Positions 55,461 to 64,000 of a DNA stretch of 64,000 bases are shown here, piece after piece (position 1 is the stretch's first letter; each line of letters begins with the position of its first letter). Source of the DNA: Marthasterias glacialis. Its lineage: Eukaryota > Echinodermata > Asteroidea > Forcipulatida > Asteriidae. The position numbers and the translations under genes are program-made. The notes below the pieces were generated by a model. The model did no database searches and was not told the DNA's origin. It saw only the letters and a list, made by a program, of their open reading frames with translations. The stretch lies in assembly GCA_911728455.2 (NCBI GenBank), contig OU452228.1:22105950-22169949 (forward strand), read 5' to 3'.

Positions 55461-58400
55461 CAAGTCAAAAAAGAGACGGTGTTTTCCCCTCCACGATAAT
55501 CGAAGACATGAGATTGAAAGTAAACAGAATTATTCGATCCTAACCAAACGAATCAATTTTGAAATATTTCCAAGTGTATGAATTTTGTTGGAAAAAATCA
55601 AGTGCGTTATTGAGCAGGGCTTAGTCTAATGGTTGTCCAATATTTACACTGCCCCAATTGTAATCATCTTGCATTCAGATGAAAAATCTTAATATCTATT
55701 ATTGCTTACTTTCCTGCAATAAAACCAATCAATTCCCCCCAAATCGCCCGAAGAAATACATTTTCCTTATCTTCATCTCGGAATGTTCAGTTCAATTTGA
55801 GATGTGAACGGATACCCAAGATTGATTGGCACAGGGATGAGAGAACGATCAAATAAGAGACTCAAAGAAAAGGGCTGAAAACTTAGTTTACGAGTGAGTC
55901 TCCGCTCCAAAGTGATGATATTTGAATCATGGTGCATATACTTAAACGGCATGGAAAGATACCACATCAATCATCCTCACCAAAGTGCTCAAAATAATAA
56001 TTACTTAAAAAAAAAAAATAATAATAAAAATGGTCACAGATAGTCCTCCCCTCCCTCCTCGTACGAGAGCATCAAGTGGCATTATTCCTTTGATCGGGAA
56101 AGAAGTCAGTGGTCCCTAATATCGTTTATCCTCTCGACGGGGAAAGGTTGTCTATATTATGTACTCCATGTTGGCAAGCTTTGAACATGGAAGGAAAACT
56201 AATAACATGCTAAATCGGTCACGTCTGTTTGTCGTATCGTTGGGTTGTCCTTGGGGTCTGCTGATACGTCGGTCATTATTGCAGTCACGTTATCATTGGC
56301 ATGGATCAAGATACGATCAGAACTATTACAGATGCAAGTCAGTAGAGCAATGGTAGAACTTAGATGGCAATCCAACTCACCACACGTTACCAAAAAAAGA
56401 CTCCATACAACCCCGCCTCTGCCGACCTCTTTTTAGGATAATCCTATTTTGATATACCTCCCATTTCGATCGGTCTGTACTACTGACCAAATTCCACCCA
56501 ACTATCCAAAACCATTCTGCCTCTTCACATTTTGTAAAACTGAACGCATACAGCTCAGTAGGCCATTTTGAGGTATGGTGGACACATTACTGGGGAACTA
56601 TTAGGTTCGGGTAAATTTGTATACAACCAAACCAAACAGTGCACTCCTATAGTGTCCAGCACATCGCAAAAACGCTAATAGGATGAAGTCTAGCTCATCA
56701 GTGAGCTAATGACGTATGGACTATAGTGTTCTTTACGCAGTGCCATTGGTGTCATTCTATACTTCCAGCTCAAATTTCCAACATGCAGGTGCCCTATTTA
56801 GTGGGCCAGATAAAATACATACTTGTGAGATTTGTGCCTTTGATAAGAAAAGCATGACATTTGGAATCCAGTCAGAATATTTCATGAGAAGGATATCTGG
56901 CTATAGGTCCATTGAAGAGTTTTTCCTTTGAAAAGATACTGGTAAAATAGTAGGCAATGACAGCCATTTTGAAGATTGCTCGTTAATCTTTCATATTGTG
57001 TCCCAAGGGACAAATCTACGTTGGCCGTATAGCTAAACATCTTTCTCATGACATACTCTGACTGTGATTAATGTCATGCCTGCCCCATCAAAGGCGCAAT
57101 CCAATCACCCACTTGTCGTTATCCACACAAAATGATATCGTTCCGTGCGTGGAACGCGAAGCGTACAACTAAACAATATAAATCTATTTCATAAATCTAA
57201 AAATGATAAAAATGTTTCAAACCTGTTCCGTCCTAGTCGCAAAGAAATATTATTACTTTGTTAGCTTCATAACTGAAATTGGTAAAACAGCTAAAGTGGG
57301 GAAACAAAATGTGTTGGTATTCCAGGGCTGGTTAATTTCCCTAAATAATAAAAATCGAGAGTTTTTTTAAACTGATAAATGTTATACTTTTGGGCCCCTT
57401 AATTTAAATTCAACCCCTTCCCTATTTACCCAGGGCCCAATAGTGTATAATAATATACAATCAAATTATATAAGATGTGTTGATTACTATTTTATATATA
57501 TTATATATTTTAAATTACAGACATATATTGTTTTTCTTTTCATTTTTTTTTTTACATAGCACTTATTTGTTTTACCTGATTAAAAATACATTTGTATATA
57601 TTATTTATATATTTATCACCGCTGTTACAGACGAGAAACGCTTCGAAGAGAAATGGAGTAAGAATCTTAAAATTTTAATTAAAAATAAATTTTTAATTAA
57701 AACATAATATATCTGCTCCATAACAAATGTCTTCCCATGTTGTCTAGGGGGAAAAGATTCAATTCAATAAACCTCTATCCAAAAAAGCCCATCAAATCAA
57801 AGCCAACAAAACTGAACATGACAAGAAGCGACCAGTTAACAAAAGACACTTGGTCGTGGACTATTGTTGAATCCTTTGTCGAGAATTCGAGGACTTGCCC
57901 CCTTACAGAATTCTGCGCTTACGTCTGGCGTCCTGCAAACGACACCAATCCACGGGCAGAATTCCACGGTAAGACATACCCATGAAATTGGGCCCCGAAC
58001 AGCATCGTTCTTCTCTGTAATGTTTTGAAGGACCCAATCTCCACGTGAATTAACCCATATTGTTCAAGTAACCTCACCAGGACCGTAAGGAAATATACCA
58101 GCATTGTTGCGTTCCATCGATAATGTCAACTGCTGCCTGGCACTCTACTTGCATGAAATGGATAAACAAAGAAAAGAAATGTCTTGATTGATAATTCCAG
58201 AAACCCAAGTGCATTATAAAGCAGAGCTGTGCATAGAGCTTTTTCATCTTAGGTTACCATTGTCGTGTTCCTCGTATGAAATGTCAGTCACATATATTTA
58301 TTACAATTTCACTCATGTTGGGCCACACTATTTCCCCTCCAGGTCTCGTTTTTAGGCTCATTGAGTTTTAGCGGGAGGAAATTGTCTCAAATAAAAAAGA

Positions 58401-58850
58401 AAGGGGGGGGGGTGGTGGGTACGCCAGATCACTTGTGGATCTGGGAACGAACTTGAATCATAATGCTGCAGTGCCATTGTGCATTGGCAACCATTTCTAG
58501 GTATCTTTCAAAACATACGGCTCTTTCCAAACTATGTCATGTACTCCCTGTCTCCCTATACTTCTCAAGGTCTAACGGAGTGAAGCAAAACAGAAAAAAC
58601 CCTGAAATATTGGCTCCAGAAATCAGAAACGAATCCGTAGTTCTTTTCTGTACCGGGTACCGTAATGAAAATGGACGGAACTGATCAGAAATTGTTCAAA
58701 AGACCCATCACTCGATTAGGCTCATGACGTCCTCGTAGTTTTTACATCGTTTCTATTGAATATGTAAGGACAGAAGCCGGTCGACTTTAAGTAATACGGT
58801 CAGCGTACAGGGATTCTTCACAAGCAATTGCTGCTCTCAGAAAGTTTGGA
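55461..58850. other. Gene-empty stretch
   Basis: No supported gene. 57895-57990 (TTACAGAATTCTGCGCTTACGT and CATGAAATTGGGCCC) resembles 41630-41730, so it is another dispersed repeat. Strongly AT-rich near 57360-57720. Confidence 0.5.
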
Positions 58851-58909
58851 AATAACGATGTAAAAGGGTCCCTTTAAGAAAATAACGATGTAAAAGGGTC
58901 CCTTTAAGA
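58851..58909. repeat. 30-bp tandem duplication
   Basis: Two adjacent copies of AATAACGATGTAAAAGGGTC followed by CCTTTAAG. The CCCTTTAAG end resembles the termini of several inverted-repeat elements in the window. Confidence 0.9.
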
Positions 58910-60399
58910 CACTCGTTCAAATAGGTCTACGTTGATTGGCTTCTATGCTTCTTTACCAGCGTACTAGCGTTACCACTCAAATCTTATTTCCCGTAAGATT
59001 TTAAATGAAAACGACGGTGTCGTATATGTTCAGTTATTTCCATTTTGTCGTTAGGCAATGTGTGCAAAAATGCAACTTTTTTTTGTCGTGGGTATATGAA
59101 CGTCCGGACAATATAATGGCAAAACTAGATGCCTGGGGATGTTCGTGTTTACCCGTTCCCGTAGTCGACTCCTTGCCAAAGGTGTCCGTTTTCTAGCCAA
59201 GGCATCTTTTCGAAAAGTTTTTATTTATTTATTTATTATTATTTTTTTTTACGCCGGCCTGGCTCGTGGTCGGCTTATCTCTCTTGCAAATCTTCACTGG
59301 CGAGCGCTGGGCATGTGCATGCAAATCGACGTGTCAATGTCCTCTACAGCTGATGGTTATCAGCCAATCGCGGAACCGTTTGGTTGTCCACATGTGGGCT
59401 CCACTGCATTTGTGAATTTCTGTCTATATACAGCCAGAAAAGCATTGTTTACCCAAGAGACAGAGGACAATAATGCAGCTTCCTTAAACACAGCTGAACA
59501 TCAATTTTACTTGTCAATATGAATTCAAGTTTGCAAGATTACTTCACGCACTTAATGTTAACGCAATAACCAGAGGCCGTGTTACCGATCTCTCCACCGA
59601 CCATTTTCGTTTTTACCGATCGAGGGGAACCAAGCGTCACTTGTTGCATTGTAATCCCCAACGGGCCCCGCGGGTCCCATTTTATACCTGACAAAACTCG
59701 TTTTCACAAAAAGGTGGCCATTTGTCTTTGTTTGGATTCGAATTTATGTGAAGTAACTGTAGCTGGTGATAATCAAGCACGCCATGGATTTGCAGTCGGT
59801 GATCACCGAACAGAAAGCCTATGCTATTTTGACATTGAACGCACATAAATTGACACAACACGTAATGGAAGCGGCACGAAGTCCCATTGGGAGCTGGTCA
59901 GGGATAACCGAGTGGACTCTATACGACTTATGTGGAACGTGTCATCGCGAGAATGGACTCACAAATAGGCCGTGTTTATAGCACTGCGTAGATCGATTAC
60001 ATCCTGGGCGAACACGACATCTTGTCTCAACGTCACGAATTCAGCTGGTGAGGCGTAACCAGTTCAAGCTCTTGGCTGATGTTAGCGACTTTCTTGGTGA
60101 TCAATCAGAATAATCTTCAGTAAGTTGAAGGGAAAAAAAGTGCACATAGTCGTTTCCCGGTAGGCTCAGACAACAGTCAAATTTGCACGCAGGCAAAACC
60201 ACGGGGGACTTCCAAGTTATAAAATCGACAAGATGCTTTCAGTGTCTTCGTCTTCATCACTATAGGTTCCAAAGTTACATTGCTGTCATCGGTGGATCGT
60301 TAACTTCAAATGGGGGTCTCAAGCAAGCTTACCGGTACCCCACCATAAAGATACATCAAGGGCAAAAGTATATGTAAACATTCTGTACAGCCCTTCGGC
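58910..60399. other. Stretch downstream of receptor gene, no gene seen
   Basis: Open frames at 59579-59848 and 59766-59981 show no domain or splice support. A (TTTA)n run lies near 59220. Nothing else recognised. Confidence 0.45.
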
Positions 60400-60405
60400 T
60401 TTATT
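60400..60405 (-). promoter_or_regulatory. Putative poly(A) signal of receptor gene
   Basis: AATAAA on the minus strand, about 35 bases after the stop codon of the terminal receptor exon. This would give a very short 3' UTR. Context only; not proven. Confidence 0.45.
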
Positions 60406-60439
60406 TACAAACGTCGACAAGTTTATTTGATTCAACGAA

Positions 60440-60625
60440 TCATATTTTGGCTTCACTCGAGCGTTCCCGTTCGTCCTGAACAACCGTGCTGTACTCCCCA
60501 CCGATCATCACGCTTCTTGTCCGCTCCTCACTCGGGCCGTTTCTGGTACCTTGTCGACCATTGATGTTCGACATCACGCGGGTGCCAACTTCTTCAGGCG
60601 CGTAACCATAGATGATTCTCAACAC
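60440..60625 (-). CDS. Receptor terminal exon (cytoplasmic tail)
   Basis: Sixty-one codons plus TGA follow an acceptor TCCTCTATGAAG in the phase required by the upstream exon. GC-rich third positions and an intact frame support coding. The tail is hydrophilic with Arg/Glu clusters (SEERTRS, QDERERSSEAK) and no heptad leucines. The exact acceptor is inferred. Confidence 0.65.
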   Translation of the reverse strand: MLRIIYGYAPEEVGTRVMSNINGRQGTRNGPSEERTRSVMIGGEYSTVVQDERERSSEAKI

Positions 60626-63600
60626 CTTCATAGAGGATCAAGATAATGTTTTTTTAAGGGTGATAGTTGTGCGACATAACCACATCTCGATAGTTGTGCG
60701 ACATAACCATTTCGATAGTTGTGCGACATGACCATCTCAATAGTTTTGCAACACAACCATTTCGATAGTTGTGCAACAAAACCATCTGGATAGTTTTGCA
60801 ACATAACCATCTCATTAGTTGTGTGACATGACCATCTCGATAGTTGTGTAACACAAACATCTCAATAGTTGTGCAACAAAACCATCTGGATAGTTGTGTG
60901 ACATAACAATCTCGATAGTTGTGCGAACCATCTCGATAATTGTGGGACATAACCATCTCAATAGTTGTGCGACATAACCATCTCAATAGTTGTGCGACAT
61001 AACCATCTCGATAGTTGTGCGACATAACCATCTCGATAGTTGCGGGACATAACCATCTCGATACTTGTGCGACATAACCATCTCGATAGTTATGCAACAT
61101 AACCATCTCGATAGTTGTGTGACATAACCATCTCGATAGTTGTGTGACATAACCATCTCGATAGGTGTGTGACATAACCATCTCGATACTTGTGCGATAT
61201 GACCATCTGGATAGTTGTGTAACACAAACATCTCGATAGTTGTGCAACAAAACCATCTGGATAGTTTTGCGAGATAGCCATCCCGATAGTTTTGTGACAT
61301 AACCATCTCGATATGTGTGTGACATAACCATCTCGATAGGTGTGTGACATGACCATATGGATAGTTGTGTGACATAACCATCTCAATAGTTGTGCGACAT
61401 AACCGTTTCGATAGTTGTGCGAACCATCTCGATAGTTGTGCGACATAACCATCTCGATAGTTGTGCGACATGACTATCTCGAAAGTTGTGCGACATAACC
61501 ATCTCGATAGTTGTGTGACATAACCATCTCGATAGTTGTGCGAGCCACAACTGAGCCACAAGTAGACATGCATGCGACATCCAACACACAACACGAACAT
61601 ACAACATGCAGCATGAACAAAAAGAAGAATGTTTCTTTTGTTTCAGAAATGCTGGTTTGTACATGGCTGATGGACGTAATTTATTGTCGGGATCCCAACA
61701 ATAATTCATTATTAGTTTTTAAAAAAATTAATTAGCTACCACTTATCATAAGCAGCTTTTTTTGTGCAAAACCTTAAATCTAAATTAATTGGTCAAATCG
61801 GCCAAAAAAAGGACCAAGCATCAAAACAAGACCAACGCCATGACAACAAAAGATACCAAACTTGTTGGTGCTCACATATCTATCTGAATCCTTTATTATT
61901 CACAAATAAAGTTGGAAGGTCTTTACAACAGTCTTTGCATGCCACTGTTGCTCTACAAGAAGCGTACATTGCTGACAATTAATTACACCAACTGTTCAAT
62001 GTGTGGAACTTCCCTCGACACCAAATGCTACAGATCCTATAAATAACTATATTTATTCAGATACAAATGGATAACTTCCCCGAACTTATCTGAAACAATT
62101 GATTTTTGCGTGGGCATCATTGGGTGGAATGTTGGGTTCTCTTAAAACGTAGAGACTTAAAACGTAACCTTCGTTTTTTTTGGTATTAAAATTACACATT
62201 TTGAGATCGAAAGTTGTAAAAAAAAAAGACTTCTTTGAACTGGAATAATTTGCGGTAGCACCAAGTACATAATTCCTAAGTATCTGCTTCTTCAAGAACA
62301 TGCCGGTCTACAACGTCGAGTTGTCGCGCGATCGGCTCTTTCCAGCACCACCGCGAAGTTTCCTTTTAAAAAATGACGACCTTCGCAAGAGTACAATGGC
62401 TTCAACATTAAATATCTCCCAAGGCCACAATGGCTGGTTTCTCCCGCAAAGAACGATCAACGCAGTCAAACGTGACTCCAAAGTAGATGATAATGACGAG
62501 CTTATGGGGACGTAACTGTTATGAATTGATAAATCCATCAATTTCTTTTTTACATAGGCGTACATTATTCACTGGTGCATGGTATGAATAGCCTACAAGT
62601 CATTAAAACACCATACGAATTGGATCCGAACACATGTGACCCTTCATGTTTTTTTTATCGCGATGCTTTTCCCGCAGCAAGTAAGAAAAAAGAAAGAAAG
62701 GAAAAAAGTCTCTTCTTTCTGTCTTTCTACAACATGAGCAACAACTTTTGTTTTGTTGTTTTTGTTTGTTTGTTTGTTTGTTTTTTTCACAGGTTCAGGT
62801 TCTTGAAAACTCTATTCAGAATTGTAAGAGACTGACTCACTGTGTTGTCCCTTCATTTCAAATAAAGCCGAACCTTCAGTTACAAAATATTCATAATCCA
62901 AGTAGGTAATTCAAGTCATGCACAGGATGACTGTTTATCTACATAATTATTAGATAAGATGGCAGTTCATTCTTGAATTATTTACACAGCATAGCTGACC
63001 TTATTGACTAACATTATTCATATCCCCTTCGTCAACTCCCTATGCATGCAGTCAGCAAAAAAATCCACATTAATAAAAAAAAGTACATTTTCAAAGAACC
63101 ATCTGGAGAGTGTACAGTTTATCCATAAAGTGTTCATAAAACATGTTTTCCTGTGCAAAGTTTCTGTAGTCAAACATAAACAAAATATTTTAAACCTTAA
63201 ATTCAAAATGGTTTAATAAAAAAGAAAAATAAGAAAAAAAAGTGTATAAATCACCATGAAGCATGTGTCCATTGCAAATTAAAAATTATTTGAAAAACTT
63301 TTTTGTGAAAATATCATTGTTTACAGGGTATTTGCGCGTGAAAATGTGAGGAAAATCCCACGTATGTATGTGTTCATGCACAGGTATGAACACAGAATAA
63401 GACAACCACAACATCTCTTAAATATCAAAACACACATTCTTCAACAATCCGCTCATTACCAATACTGAACAACAAATTAATGGGAAAACGCATGCGTATC
63501 CGGGGAACAGTGGTTCAACTACTGGCTACGGTGTCCAATAGAATGCCCTTGATACTAAATGCCGGCAACAAATTCCTCCAGAGGACTGAATAGTTCATCC

Positions 63601-63956
63601 GGTTTGTTTATAGCGTGTTTGGCCAACGAAACCTCGGGCAAGTCAATTCTTTTGGCCAGCAAAGCCAGTAATGTAAGCCAGATTTACAAATACAAACTAC
63701 TCGTGTATTTTGTCTGCACTAATTTGTGCAATGTGCAGTAAATTGTAAATTTAAATTCCTCACCTTCGGTAGAAATAGCAGGCATAACGTCAGTGTCGTA
63801 CAAAAGATGATAAGCCCGCCAACAATGGCGTACGTGTAGCCACTGTTGTCGGCAAGAAGATATGACAGTGGCACCCCTAGGGCGCTGAAAATGACCACGT
63901 TATAGACGGACAGGCCTATATATTTGCTGTCATTAAGAGCTGGAATGTTCACATTT
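60440..63956 (-). CDS. GABA-B-type metabotropic receptor, 3' end of gene
   Basis: Partial gene on the minus strand entering from the right edge. Exons 63764-63956 and 60440-60625 encode the last 125 residues. The first has ALNDSKYIG and SVYNV, strongly resembling the intracellular loop 3 to TM6 region of GABA-B receptor subunit 2. TM6 follows (VVIFSALGVPLSYLL), then TM7 (AIVGGLIIFCTTLTLCLLF) ending FLPK. Joined in phase 0 to the second exon it reads FLPK-VLRIIYGY, a plausible TM7-tail junction. GABA-B receptors are class C GPCRs that couple GABA to Gi/o at the plasma membrane. The predicted tail is only about 60 residues and lacks the leucine-zipper coiled coil used for GABBR1-GABBR2 pairing. 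It could be a divergent paralogue or one splice form. Family assignment is firm; the last exon is likely. Confidence 0.8.
60661..61542. repeat. 25-bp minisatellite, about 35 units
   Basis: Unit consensus on the plus strand is CATAACCATCTCGATAGTTG followed by TGCGA. Unit variants include TTGTGTAACACAAACATC and TTTTGCAACAAAACCATC. The reverse complement contains no stop triplet in any phase, so all three minus frames stay open for 120-225 codons and encode the same 25-residue period (for example MVMSHNYRDGYVAQLSRW). These frames are artefacts. The array lies in the last receptor intron and ends about 35 bp before its acceptor. Confidence 0.95.
61543..63763. other. Receptor last intron, remainder
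   Basis: Intronic on the minus strand. It contains A-rich tracts and (TTTG)n near 62750-62785. A 41-codon minus-strand frame at about 63559-63684 (ending EEFVAGI) lies 80 bp after the donor but has no in-phase acceptor. The weak plus-strand exon candidate at 62297-62515 is described separately. Confidence 0.5.
62297..62515 (+). CDS. Possible coding exon, unknown (weak)
   Basis: A 71-codon frame starts with ATG three bases after an acceptor-like CTGCTTCTTCAAG and ends in TAA. Codon third positions are notably more G/C-rich than the flanks, which is why it is listed. It lies antisense within the receptor intron. No family is recognised and no linked exon was found. Confidence 0.2.
   Translation, partial: NMPVYNVELSRDRLFPAPPRSFLLKNDDLRKSTMASTLNISQGHNGWFLPQRTINAVKRDSKVDDNDELMGT
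63764..63956 (-). CDS. Receptor exon encoding TM6-TM7
   Basis: The acceptor TCGTGTCAG splits an AGA codon and the donor is AAG|GTGAGG. It encodes NVNIPALNDSKYIG through FLPK, 64 full codons. ALNDSKYIG is diagnostic for GABA-B subunit 2-like receptors. Confidence in coding status is very high. Confidence 0.93.
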
Positions 63957-64000
63957 CTGACACGACCAAAAGACAAAATAAATAAATAAAGGTATAAAGC

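Noticed and set aside
60661..61542. CRISPR-like array
   Set aside because: Units are contiguous with no unique spacers and the genome is eukaryotic; it is a minisatellite.
60654..61600. Three long minus-strand open frames with repeating MVMSHNYRDG-type peptides
   Set aside because: They are produced by a 25-bp minisatellite with no stops in any minus phase. All frames give the same period, so there is no evidence of a protein.
63559..63684. Minus-strand 41-codon frame ending EEFVAGI as an alternative receptor tail
   Set aside because: There is an in-frame stop upstream and no acceptor in the phase required by the 63764 donor.

Overview
This window is eukaryotic. The real coding exons carry GT-AG introns, and most of the 64 kb is AT-rich non-coding DNA filled with transposon remnants, short terminal-inverted-repeat (TIR) elements, a tRNA-derived SINE, microsatellites and a minisatellite. 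It looks like a marine invertebrate genome. The repeat style (abundant TTTAAAGG-type inverted repeats, Penelope and RTE retroelements, tRNA-derived SINEs) together with a GABA-B-type receptor makes a deuterostome, perhaps an echinoderm, my best guess. That assignment is inference only.

Four loci are supported as genes. (1) Two nearly identical intronless copies of a P-loop sulfotransferase-like membrane protein lie at 1705-3021 and 11515-12837. Each sits in a ~3 kb direct duplication (413-3389 and 10161-13272) that also carries the same palindromic element upstream of the ORF. (2) A three-exon gene at 14596-17125 encodes a 66-residue potato-inhibitor-I (eglin/CI-2) protease inhibitor with Cys at the predicted P1 site. 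(3) A three-exon gene at 25928-27711 encodes a 168-residue protein with an N-terminal SAM domain. It lies inside a ~3.1 kb insertion that splits an RTE-like retrotransposon. (4) The 3' end of a class C GPCR of GABA-B type runs on the minus strand at the right edge (exons 63764-63956 and 60440-60625).

Layout. 0.4-3.4 kb: duplication copy A. 3.4-10.2 kb: no recognisable gene, simple repeats. 10.2-13.3 kb: copy B. 13.4-14.2 kb: two DNA-transposon relics. 14.6-17.1 kb: inhibitor gene with MITEs and a SINE in its introns. 18.5-20.5 kb: three hairpin-like elements. 20.7-24.2 and 30.1-32.2 kb: two inverted copies of a ~2 kb repeat, the left one interrupted by a ~1.5 kb LTR-like insertion. 24.2-29.0 kb: minus-strand RTE-like LINE split by the SAM-gene insertion. 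32.5-34.3 kb: Penelope-like element with the reverse transcriptase core deleted but the GIY-YIG region recognisable. 34-60 kb: mostly gene-empty, with a palindromic tandem-repeat element (41.4-42.1 kb), two hAT elements (46.5-47.2 and 53.7-54.0 kb), repeats carrying estrogen-response-element-like palindromes (39.0 and 49.7 kb) and other TIR elements. 60.4-64.0 kb: receptor gene, whose last intron holds a ~35-unit 25-bp minisatellite ending about 35 bp before the terminal splice acceptor.

The genes do not form an operon or an obvious pathway. The coherent stories are evolutionary: a recent gene duplication, a SAM-domain gene riding in an insertion within a retrotransposon, and several structurally similar hairpin-forming repeats.
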